From Pseudarthrobacter sp. NamE5 (GTDB lineage: Bacteria > Actinomycetota > Actinomycetes > Actinomycetales > Micrococcaceae), in assembly GCF_005796225.1 (NCBI RefSeq), contig NZ_VAHO01000004.1, forward strand, positions 62,001-126,000: a DNA stretch of 64,000 nucleotides, read 5' to 3'. The notes beneath the pieces are model-generated. The model ran no database searches. It saw nothing but the letters and a program-made list of their open reading frames with translations, and had not been told where the DNA came from. A program made the position numbers and the translations under genes. Shown here piece after piece: positions 57,880 to 64,000 of this stretch; within the stretch, counting starts at the first letter, position 1; every line of letters starts with the position of its first letter.

Positions 57880-58671
57880 ATGGTTAAGCAGTCCATTTTC
57901 GGCCGGATCGCGCAACTGGCAAAGGCGAATGTCAACTCCTTGCTGGACAACGCTGAAGATCCCCAGAAGATGCTGGACCAAATGGTCCGGGACTACACCA
58001 ACAACATCGCCGAGGCTGAATCCGCCGTCGCGCAGACCATTGGCAACCTCCGGATGCTTGAGGATGACTACAACGAGGACATCAAGAACGCCCGCGACTG
58101 GGGCAACAAGGCTCTTGCTGCGTCCCGTAAAGCCGATGAATTCCGCGCCAGCGGCGACATGGTGGACGCCGAGAAATTCGACAACCTCGCCAAGGTGGCC
58201 CTGCAGCGCCAGATGGCTGCTGAGAACGAAGCCAAAGGTGCGGAGCCTGCCATTGCGTCCCAGCGCGAGGTGGTGGAGAAGCTCAAGACCGGCCTTGACC
58301 AAATGAAGAACAAGCTGAACCAGCTGACCAGCAAGCGCAATGAACTGGTGGCCCGGTCTAAGACCGCAGCAGCGCAGTCCCAGGTCCATGACGCCATCAA
58401 GAGCATCGACATCCTGGATCCCACCAGCGAGGTGGGACGCTTCGAGGAGAAGATTCGCCGCGAGGAAGCAAAGGTCCGCGGCCAGCAGGAGCTGGCAGCC
58501 TCAAGCCTGGACGCCCAGTTCAACCAGCTGGAGGACCTTGGTGAGCAGGTGGAAATCGAAGCCCGCCTGGCCGCGCTGAAGTCGGGTAATTCGTCAAAGC
58601 CCGCTATTGGCGCATCCGGAACTGTCGGCTCCGCGTCCACGGTGGAAGAAGCCGACTTCGACAAGCTGTAA
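57880..58671 (+). CDS. pspA: PspA/IM30 family membrane-stress protein
   Basis: This 263-residue, almost entirely helical coiled-coil protein has the PspA/Vipp1 pattern (FGRIAQLAKANVNSLLDNAE, QMVRDYTNNIAEAE, VASQREVVEKL-like core). It oligomerises on the inner membrane and preserves proton-motive force. The acidic C-terminus ends VEEADFDKL. AAAGGG lies 7 nt before the ATG. It follows the TPM gene by 104 nt and is probably co-transcribed. Confidence 0.93.
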   Translation: MVKQSIFGRIAQLAKANVNSLLDNAEDPQKMLDQMVRDYTNNIAEAESAVAQTIGNLRMLEDDYNEDIKNARDWGNKALAASRKADEFRASGDMVDAEKFDNLAKVALQRQMAAENEAKGAEPAIASQREVVEKLKTGLDQMKNKLNQLTSKRNELVARSKTAAAQSQVHDAIKSIDILDPTSEVGRFEEKIRREEAKVRGQQELAASSLDAQFNQLEDLGEQVEIEARLAALKSGNSSKPAIGASGTVGSASTVEEADFDKL

Positions 58672-58680
58672 CAGCACACA

Positions 58681-58715
58681 GGTGAGGGCCAGGACCGGAG
58701 GTCCTGGCCCTCACC
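58681..58715 (+). terminator. Terminator hairpin after pspA
   Basis: A perfect 15-bp stem (arms 58681-58695 and 58701-58715) begins 10 nt after the pspA stop. The following CGTTCTC is only weakly U-rich. Confidence 0.7.
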
Positions 58716-58730
58716 CGTTCTCCCGGTGTG

Positions 58731-58736
58731 TAGCGT
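58731..58736 (+). promoter_or_regulatory. -10 hexamer TAGCGT for leaderless photolyase mRNA
   Basis: TAGCGT is followed by GGAGGC and the ATG. GGAGG is too close (1 nt) to serve as a normal ribosome site, so a leaderless start is more likely. Confidence 0.5.
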
Positions 58737-58742
58737 GGAGGC

Positions 58743-60170
58743 ATGGCTCCCCCCATTAAGACGTCCCTGGTCTGGCTCCGCGACGATCTTCGCTTGGACG
58801 ACAACCCGGCACTGGCCGAAGCCGCAGCCATCGGCCTGCCGCTGACCGTCGTCTACATCCTTGATGAAGAGTCCGAAGGAATCCGGCCGCTGGGAGGAGC
58901 CACCAGATGGTGGCTCCATCACTCCCTGGCTGCACTAAGCGCTTCGCTTGAGGCCAGTGGCTCACGGCTGCTCCTTCGGCGCGGACCGTCCGACGTAGTG
59001 ATCGCGGAACTGGCGGCCGAAACCAATGCCAGGCACCTGTTTTGGAACCGCCGGTACGGGCGGCCGGAGCGCACTATCGACGCCGGCATTAAAGACTGGG
59101 CCGGCGGGAACGGAATTGACGCCTCCACTTTCCAGGCCAACCTCCTGTTTGAGCCCTGGACCATCCGCACCGGAGCCGGAGGACCGTATAAGGTCTACTC
59201 GCCGTTCTGGCGGGCCTGCCTCGCATCCGGCGACATACGTGAACCCTTGCATGCCCCTTTCAGCCTGCCCCGACCGGCTGCCTCAGGACCTGGCCTCCCG
59301 GCCAGTGACGCCCTCAGTACCTGGAAGCTGCTGCCCTCCTCCCCCGACTGGAGCGGCGGGCTCGCCGCGACCTGGGAGCCCGGCGAGGAAGGCGCCCTCC
59401 GCCGGCTTGAAGACTTCCTGGCCGGCCCGATCGAGCACTACGCCACCGGCAGGAACACTCCTGGCACCGAAGGAACCAGCCGGCTGTCCCCACATCTGCG
59501 TTTCGGTGAGCTCAGCCCGTTCCGGGTTTGGCAGGAAATCAGCCGCCGGTTTCCCCGGAAGGTTCCGGCCGACGTCGCAACTTTTCGTTCCGAGCTGGGC
59601 TGGCGCGAGTTCAACTGGCACCTGCTCTACCACAACCCGGACCTTGCCACGCGCAACTTCCGCCCCGCCTTCGACAACTTCCAGTGGGGATCCCTGAGCG
59701 GGGAGGAACTTGCCGCCTGGCAGCAGGGCAGGACCGGCTACCCGTTGGTGGACGCCGGAATGCGCCAGCTCTGGCAGACAGGGTGGATGCACAACCGCGT
59801 GCGGATGGCCGCAGCGTCCTTCCTGGTCAAGAACCTCCTGACTGACTGGCGGGTTGGGGAGGAATGGTTCTGGGACACGTTAGTGGACGCGGACGGGGCC
59901 AACAACCCCGCGAACTGGCAATGGGTGGCAGGTTCCGGCGCAGATGCCTCACCGTACTACCGGATCTTCAACCCGGTGACGCAGAGCAGGAAGTTCGACG
60001 CCGACGGCAGCTACCTGCGCGCCTTCCTACCGGAATTGAAAGCCCTCTCAGGGAAGGAGATCCACGAACCGTGGACCGCAGAGACGGACGGCTACCCCAA
60101 GCCCCTGGTAGAACTGGCCGGGTCGCGGGAACGCGCGCTGGCGGCTTACCAGAAGCTCAAGGACGGGTAG
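58743..60170 (+). CDS. phr: Cryptochrome/DNA photolyase family protein
   Basis: This 475-residue protein has the N-terminal antenna domain (VWLRDDLRLDDNPAL) and the FAD-binding helical domain. The latter contains the ELGWREFNWHLLYHNP and GYPLVDAGMRQLWQTGWMHN blocks (each shortened here) and the DGANNPANWQWVAGSG region. These fit CPD photolyases, which repair UV dimers using blue light. Its stop lies only 6 nt from the convergent cytochrome gene. Confidence 0.93.
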   Translation: MAPPIKTSLVWLRDDLRLDDNPALAEAAAIGLPLTVVYILDEESEGIRPLGGATRWWLHHSLAALSASLEASGSRLLLRRGPSDVVIAELAAETNARHLFWNRRYGRPERTIDAGIKDWAGGNGIDASTFQANLLFEPWTIRTGAGGPYKVYSPFWRACLASGDIREPLHAPFSLPRPAASGPGLPASDALSTWKLLPSSPDWSGGLAATWEPGEEGALRRLEDFLAGPIEHYATGRNTPGTEGTSRLSPHLRFGELSPFRVWQEISRRFPRKVPADVATFRSELGWREFNWHLLYHNPDLATRNFRPAFDNFQWGSLSGEELAAWQQGRTGYPLVDAGMRQLWQTGWMHNRVRMAAASFLVKNLLTDWRVGEEWFWDTLVDADGANNPANWQWVAGSGADASPYYRIFNPVTQSRKFDADGSYLRAFLPELKALSGKEIHEPWTAETDGYPKPLVELAGSRERALAAYQKLKDG

Positions 60171-60176
60171 CTGGAG

Positions 60177-61109
60177 CTAGCGGCTGACCTTGCCCATCAA
60201 GGAAGCAATGGGGCGAAGGAAGAGCGGCCGGGCCAGGAACCAGGCAGCCACCATCACAGCAACAGAGGCCAGGAAAACCCAGAAGCCAAACCAGCCGTCG
60301 TCATCCCGTGCGCCGTACATATGGTTGAGGTTGCGCAGGGCCCCGGTGGCGAGCACCAGGAACACGTGCACCACAGTGAAAGCAACGAAGTAAATCATCA
60401 CCGGGAAGTGGACAGCGCGTGCCCATTCAATGGGGAAGGCCCTATTGAGTCCTGCCGCCTTTTTGGGCCATGCACCGGACATACGCAAACCGGTGATGAA
60501 GGCCAGCGGCGCCGCGATGAAAACCGTCACGAAGTAGGAAAGCAGCTGGAGCGCGTTGTAATTGATCCAGCCGTTCTCGGTGGGCCAGTCAAGGGATGCG
60601 TACTGCAGGGCTGCTGAGAGGGCGTTGGGGAAGACATCCCAGTTGGTGGGAACGATTCGCATCCACTGCCCGGTGGCAAACAGCAGGACTGCGAAGATCA
60701 GTCCGTTGAGGATCCACAGGGCATCCAGCGTCAGGTGGAACCACAGCTCAAGGGTGATCTTTGTGGGCGGGTTCTTCGTCTTGATCAGGCCCTTGTTGTT
60801 CCGGGTCCAGTGCCCGCTGGGCCGGGTGGTTGTCCGCACCTGCCACCCGGTGCGGATTATCAGCAGCAGGAAGAACGCGTTCAGGAAGTGCTGCCAGCCC
60901 AGCCAGGCGGGAAAACCAACAGGGGCGGTGTCCGGAAGCTCCGAGTGGCCCGGATGGTCGGCCACGAAGGATGACACGGCGGGCAGGCCCATCAGCCACT
61001 TGGCGACCAGCACCACGAGGACCAGCCCTGCCAGGACGGCAGGAACTCCCCAGTAGAGTCGCGACCGCTTGCCCGCCGCGGTACCGGGCTTCTTCGTGGG
61101 TGTGGACAT
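60177..61109 (-). CDS. Cytochrome b/b6-domain membrane protein
   Basis: This 310-residue protein has about five membrane segments. Histidines suited to heme ligation lie in GWQHFLNAFF, ELWFHLTLDALW and RAVHFPVMIYFVAFTVVHVF. It resembles the membrane subunits of molybdopterin oxidoreductases and formate dehydrogenases, but no catalytic subunit is adjacent. AGAGGA lies about 9 nt before the ATG. A TAGTAT hexamer at 61176-61181 may be its -10 element. Confidence 0.8.
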   Translation of the reverse strand: MSTPTKKPGTAAGKRSRLYWGVPAVLAGLVLVVLVAKWLMGLPAVSSFVADHPGHSELPDTAPVGFPAWLGWQHFLNAFFLLLIIRTGWQVRTTTRPSGHWTRNNKGLIKTKNPPTKITLELWFHLTLDALWILNGLIFAVLLFATGQWMRIVPTNWDVFPNALSAALQYASLDWPTENGWINYNALQLLSYFVTVFIAAPLAFITGLRMSGAWPKKAAGLNRAFPIEWARAVHFPVMIYFVAFTVVHVFLVLATGALRNLNHMYGARDDDGWFGFWVFLASVAVMVAAWFLARPLFLRPIASLMGKVSR

Positions 61110-61206
61110 CGAACAACATTCCTCTCGAGAATGACTGGCCAAGTGCTCACGAGGTGTGAGGCTCTGCGAAAGAGAATACTAGGAACTGCCCGTATCCAAG
61201 GAAACA

Positions 61207-61243
61207 GAAGACCCCGGCCGGCTGCTGGCCGACCAGGGTCTTC
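61207..61243 (-). terminator. Terminator after tRNA-fMet copy 1
   Basis: GAAGACCC (61207-61214) and GGGTCTTC (61236-61243) enclose a further GGCCGG-type inner stem. On the minus strand it is followed by TGTTTCC. It lies just after the tRNA 3' end. Confidence 0.75.
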
Positions 61244-61249
61244 ATATAG

Positions 61250-61323
61250 TTGCGGGGACAGGATTTGAACCTGTGACCTCTGGGTTATGAGCCCAGCGAG
61301 CTACCGAACTGCTCCACCCCGCG
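61250..61323 (-). tRNA. Initiator tRNA-fMet (CAT), copy 1
   Basis: The minus-strand 74-nt cloverleaf has an acceptor beginning CGCGGGG and ending CCCCGCA-A. The C1-A72 mismatch marks initiators. The anticodon stem is CTGGG/CCCAG with its GGG/CCC pairs around loop CTCATAA. CCA is not encoded. A TAGTGT hexamer (61335-61340) lies 11 nt upstream of the 5' end. Confidence 0.97.
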
Positions 61324-61438
61324 TCGCTCAACCAACACTACCTTATTTCACGCGCCGGTTTTTCCACTTGGCTTTCGGCCCTGGGGAATCCTCGAGAGTG
61401 TTGCGTCACCTGCCGGCCCGGGCCCGGCAATAAGCAGA

Positions 61439-61469
61439 AAGTCCGGACACTGTTCCAGTGTCCGGACTT
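61439..61469 (-). terminator. Terminator after tRNA-fMet copy 2
   Basis: A perfect 14-bp stem (arms 61439-61452 and 61456-61469) with a 3-nt loop is followed by TCTGCTTATT on the minus strand. It lies 7 nt after the tRNA 3' end. Confidence 0.85.
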
Positions 61470-61476
61470 CTATCAG

Positions 61477-61550
61477 TTGCGGGGACAGGATTTGAACCTG
61501 TGACCTCTGGGTTATGAGCCCAGCGAGCTACCGAACTGCTCCACCCCGCG
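61477..61550 (-). tRNA. Initiator tRNA-fMet (CAT), copy 2
   Basis: The 74-nt gene is identical to copy 1, including the C1-A72 mismatch and the three G-C pairs under the CAT anticodon. It lies 153 nt upstream of copy 1 on the same strand and has its own promoter and terminator. Confidence 0.97.
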
Positions 61551-61561
61551 TCGCAAGAACT

Positions 61562-61590
61562 ACTTTACCGGCACGCGAACACCAGGCCAA
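61562..61590 (-). promoter_or_regulatory. Promoter of tRNA-fMet copy 2
   Basis: On the minus strand TTGGCC (61585-61590) and TAAAGT (61562-61567) are 17 nt apart. The -10 element is 11 nt before the tRNA, as with copy 1. Confidence 0.6.
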
Positions 61591-61625
61591 ATCGAATAGG
61601 GGTGATCTCCGTCTCGAAAACGGAA

Positions 61626-61659
61626 ACGGCACCTGCTCCCCGGAAGGAGCAGGTGCCGT
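61626..61659 (-). terminator. Terminator of the UPF0182 gene
   Basis: A perfect 14-bp stem (arms 61626-61639 and 61646-61659) lies 15 nt after the stop codon. It is followed by TTCCGTTTTC on the minus strand. Confidence 0.85.
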
Positions 61660-61674
61660 GTGCCGTCGTCGTGA

Positions 61675-64000
61675 TCAGCTGGTTGGTGAGGGCGAGGGAG
61701 CAGCCTCAGGCGCGCCTGTGGCTGCTGGAGCCGGGGTCGCCTCCGGTGCGGCGACCGGGATCTTGGCTTCCGCCTCCGTCGCCCGCTTCAGTGCTGCCGA
61801 AATGCGCTCCTGTGCCTCGCCGTAGGCGGCAAAGTCGCCGGCTGAAAGGGCTGCCTGGCCTGCCTGGATGGCGGCATTGGCTTCGTCCAGCGCCGCCTTC
61901 AGTTCAGCCTTTGCGTCAGCGCCCGCCGGTGTTGTCGGCGCGGCGGGATCAGCAGGCGCCTGTCCGTTGTTGTCCGAGTCACCCGCGGCGGCCCCGGAGT
62001 CGCCGCCGAAGAGCTGCTTCAGGGCCTCGTCGAGCGTCGGGGCAAAGCCCACCTTGTCCCCGAAGGCCACCAGGACGCGCTGCAGGGTGGGGTAGGACGT
62101 CTCACCGGTGGACTTGAGGTATACCGGCTGGACGTAAAGGATGCCGCCGCCTACCGGAAGGGTGAGCAGGTTTCCGTTCAGGACGTCGGAAGCGCCCTGG
62201 CGCAGCAGGTTCAGGGCTTGGGACACCGTGGGGTCCGAGTTGAACTTGTTTTGCGCCTGCCCGGGGCCGGGGACCTGGATCTCCGGCGGAATCTGCAGCA
62301 GCCGCAATTTACCGTAGCTCTCGGCCTTGACGCCGGCCTGGTTACCGGCATCCGAATCTGCCGCGAGGAAGCCGTACAGGACGTTGCGTGCGTTTCCATT
62401 GACGATCTGCGGAATGAACGACGATGTCAGCTGGAAGGCCGGCTTGTCCTGGTCCGGCATTTGCAGGGACATGTAGAACGGCGGCTGCTTGACCCCGCTT
62501 TCCGAGTCAACGGTGGGATCGTTCGGCACGCTCCAGACATCCTTCGTCTGGTAAAAGCTGGAAGGATCCGTCACGTGGTATTCCCCCAGCAGCTGGCGCT
62601 GGACCTTGAACAGGTCCTCCGGGTAGCGGACGTGGCTCATGACGTCGCCCGACATCTCGGAGTAGGGCTTGAGCGAGGTGGGGAACACCTTCTGCCAGGA
62701 CTTCAGCAGCGGGTCCTGGTCATCCCACGCGTAAAGCGTTACCGAACCATCGTAGGCATCGACGGTGGCCTTCACGGAGTTCCGGATGTAGTTGACCGTG
62801 CTGTTGGGCAGCGCGACAGTACGCCCGGATGTGGTCTGCGAATCCGCGGTCGCATCCGAGAGCTGTTCCTGCTGCGAGTACGGGTAGTACTGGCTGGTGG
62901 TGTAGCCGTCCACAATCCATTTGACCCGGCCGTCGACCACTGCCGGGTAGGCGTTGCCGTCCACCGTCAGGTAGGGAGCAACCTTTTCCACCCGCTCCCG
63001 CGGGTTGCGGTCGTACAGGACCTGCGACTCGGGGTTCACACCATCGGACAGCAGCAGGTCGGAGGACTGGAACTTGATGGCGTAGAGCACCCTGTTGAAG
63101 AAGCTGCCCACATTGGGCCCGCCGTTGCCCTTGAAGGTGTACTGGGTCTCCCCGCCTTCCCGTCCGGACGGGCGGTCCAGTTCACGCGGCGCCGCACCAT
63201 CGGGCGCGCCGACGATTGAGTAGTCCGGCGAGGACTCACCGAAGTAGATCCGCGGCTCGTACGTGGAATCGTCACCAAGCACGCCGTTTGACGGGATGCC
63301 GGACTGCAGGAAGTCCGGCTTGCCGTCCACGGTGAACTTGTTGCCCTTGGCCGCCACCACCCCATAACCGTGGGTGTAGACAACATGCTGGTTAAGCCAG
63401 CCCTGCTGGTTGCTGGTGACGTTTGCCGGGTTGAGCTCCCGGACAGCGATCACGGTGTCCTGGATCTTGCCGTCCACTTCGTAGCGGTCCACGTTGAGCG
63501 CCTCCGGGAACTGGTAGTACGGGCGGTACTGTTCCAGCTGCGAGAAGGCATCAGAGATCAGGTTTGGGTCCAGCAACCTGATGTTTGCCGTGGTCTGGGC
63601 ATCCGGTGCCAGGGCTCCGGTGCTGGCCGTGTTGGTGGCCTCGTACCGGTCCACCTGGATCTTGTCCAGGCCGTAGGCAGCACGCGTGTTTTCGATGTTG
63701 CGCTCGATGAATTCCCTTTCCAGCGTCTCTTCCGAGGGCCGGACCTGGAACTGCTGGATAACCCACGGGTAGACACCGCCGGCCAGGATCGAGGTGATGA
63801 CCAGCATGGCGGTTCCGATGACGGGCAGGCGCCACTTGCCGATCACAGCGGCCACGACGAACAGGATGGCAACGAGTACCGCAGCCACCGCAAGGATGGC
63901 CTTGGTGGGGATCACGGCATTGACGTCTGTATAAAGTGCGCCGGCCCAGCGGCCGCTGTTGCTCTGCACTGCTGTGTAGCGGTCCAGCCAGAAGTTGATG
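61675..64000 (-). CDS. UPF0182 family membrane protein, C-terminal part (start beyond the window)
   Basis: The reading frame is open to the right edge, so the N-terminal membrane segments are missing. The visible part of about 775 residues begins [14 protein letters not shown] and [14 protein letters not shown], followed by two membrane segments ([40 protein letters not shown]). A long extracellular domain ([33 protein letters not shown]) and an Ala/Pro/Glu-rich tail follow. UPF0182 proteins are large envelope proteins without a known activity. Confidence 0.9.
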   Translation of the reverse strand, partial: INFWLDRYTAVQSNSGRWAGALYTDVNAVIPTKAILAVAAVLVAILFVVAAVIGKWRLPVIGTAMLVITSILAGGVYPWVIQQFQVRPSEETLEREFIERNIENTRAAYGLDKIQVDRYEATNTASTGALAPDAQTTANIRLLDPNLISDAFSQLEQYRPYYQFPEALNVDRYEVDGKIQDTVIAVRELNPANVTSNQQGWLNQHVVYTHGYGVVAAKGNKFTVDGKPDFLQSGIPSNGVLGDDSTYEPRIYFGESSPDYSIVGAPDGAAPRELDRPSGREGGETQYTFKGNGGPNVGSFFNRVLYAIKFQSSDLLLSDGVNPESQVLYDRNPRERVEKVAPYLTVDGNAYPAVVDGRVKWIVDGYTTSQYYPYSQQEQLSDATADSQTTSGRTVALPNSTVNYIRNSVKATVDAYDGSVTLYAWDDQDPLLKSWQKVFPTSLKPYSEMSGDVMSHVRYPEDLFKVQRQLLGEYHVTDPSSFYQTKDVWSVPNDPTVDSESGVKQPPFYMSLQMPDQDKPAFQLTSSFIPQIVNGNARNVLYGFLAADSDAGNQAGVKAESYGKLRLLQIPPEIQVPGPGQAQNKFNSDPTVSQALNLLRQGASDVLNGNLLTLPVGGGILYVQPVYLKSTGETSYPTLQRVLVAFGDKVGFAPTLDEALKQLFGGDSGAAAGDSDNNGQAPADPAAPTTPAGADAKAELKAALDEANAAIQAGQAALSAGDFAAYGEAQERISAALKRATEAEAKIPVAAPEATPAPAATGAPEAAPSPSPTS

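Noticed and set aside
61145..61159. CTCAC-N5-GTGAG inverted repeat before the cytochrome gene as a CRP site
   Set aside because: The half-sites point the wrong way for CRP (TCAC first) and the arms are short; it is likely chance.
61250..61550. A two-copy repeat that could look like a mobile or CRISPR-like repeat
   Set aside because: The repeat units are exactly the two tRNA-fMet genes, with unrelated flanks.
62218..63219. A 333-codon open frame antisense to the UPF0182 gene
   Set aside because: It has no start signal and lies entirely within a conserved gene on the other strand.

Overview
The window is about 66% GC by eye, dense with genes, and has no insertion sequences, prophage genes, CRISPR arrays or rRNA. 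The gene set (galactan enzymes Glf and GlfT2, WhiB1, PdtaS, MtrAB-LpqB, a giant NAD-glutamate dehydrogenase, DUF6459/Rv3235-like, SigK/RskA) points to an actinobacterium. The overall flavour (GTG/TTG starts, UPF0182, TPM-PspA pair, DUF4166) fits Micrococcaceae, most likely Arthrobacter or Pseudarthrobacter. This is core chromosome, not an accessory island.

Layout. 1-3266: a minus-strand cell-wall galactan operon (glf, glfT2, start of an exporter permease). 3445-7955: an orphan EssC-like FHA/FtsK ATPase and a small membrane protein. 8098-16954: whiB1 with an elaborate leader, facing a minus-strand run of a CpaB-like SAF protein, a CpaE-like ATPase, gdh and pdtaS. 17110-19747: small regulators plus LysM and DUF6459 proteins. 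19865-30183: minus-strand mtrA-mtrB-lpqB, comF, hpf, a YcaQ-like protein and secA. 30367-35968: a tightly overlapping five-gene membrane/DUF4129/DUF4350/MoxR/DUF58 operon, divergent from mtrA. 36012-38239: a DUF4166 protein, a zinc-ligand-less MetE-like protein and chorismate mutase. 38280-44182: a peptide ABC importer with fused ATPases, an intercistronic hairpin and a CRP-like operator. 44206-46701: mnmA and its sulfur donor iscS. 46744-50952: a lipoprotein, a J-domain protein, trmL and the sigK-rskA pair. 50969-53520: etfB-etfA and a PIG-L deacetylase. 53715-58715: HtrA divergent from TPM-PspA, an envelope-stress neighbourhood. 58743-61109: photolyase and a cytochrome b-like membrane protein. 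61207-64000: two identical initiator tRNA genes and the 3' part of a UPF0182 gene.

Two themes recur. The first is envelope biology and stress: galactan synthesis, MtrAB, SecA, HtrA, PspA, SigK, LysM and MoxR. The second is a clear promoter/start architecture. Six unrelated genes have a TANNNT -10 hexamer exactly 6 nt before an ATG or GTG, the signature of leaderless mRNAs, while the others mostly have GGAGG-type ribosome sites or overlapping stop/start codons. Start codons were re-chosen on this basis in many genes. No wholly new defence or mobile system is visible. The best leads are the CRP-like sites at whiB1 and dppA, the orphan EssC-like ATPase, the uncharacterised SAF/CpaE/LysM/DUF6459 neighbourhood, the J-domain/NERD-like fusion and the zinc-less MetE paralog.
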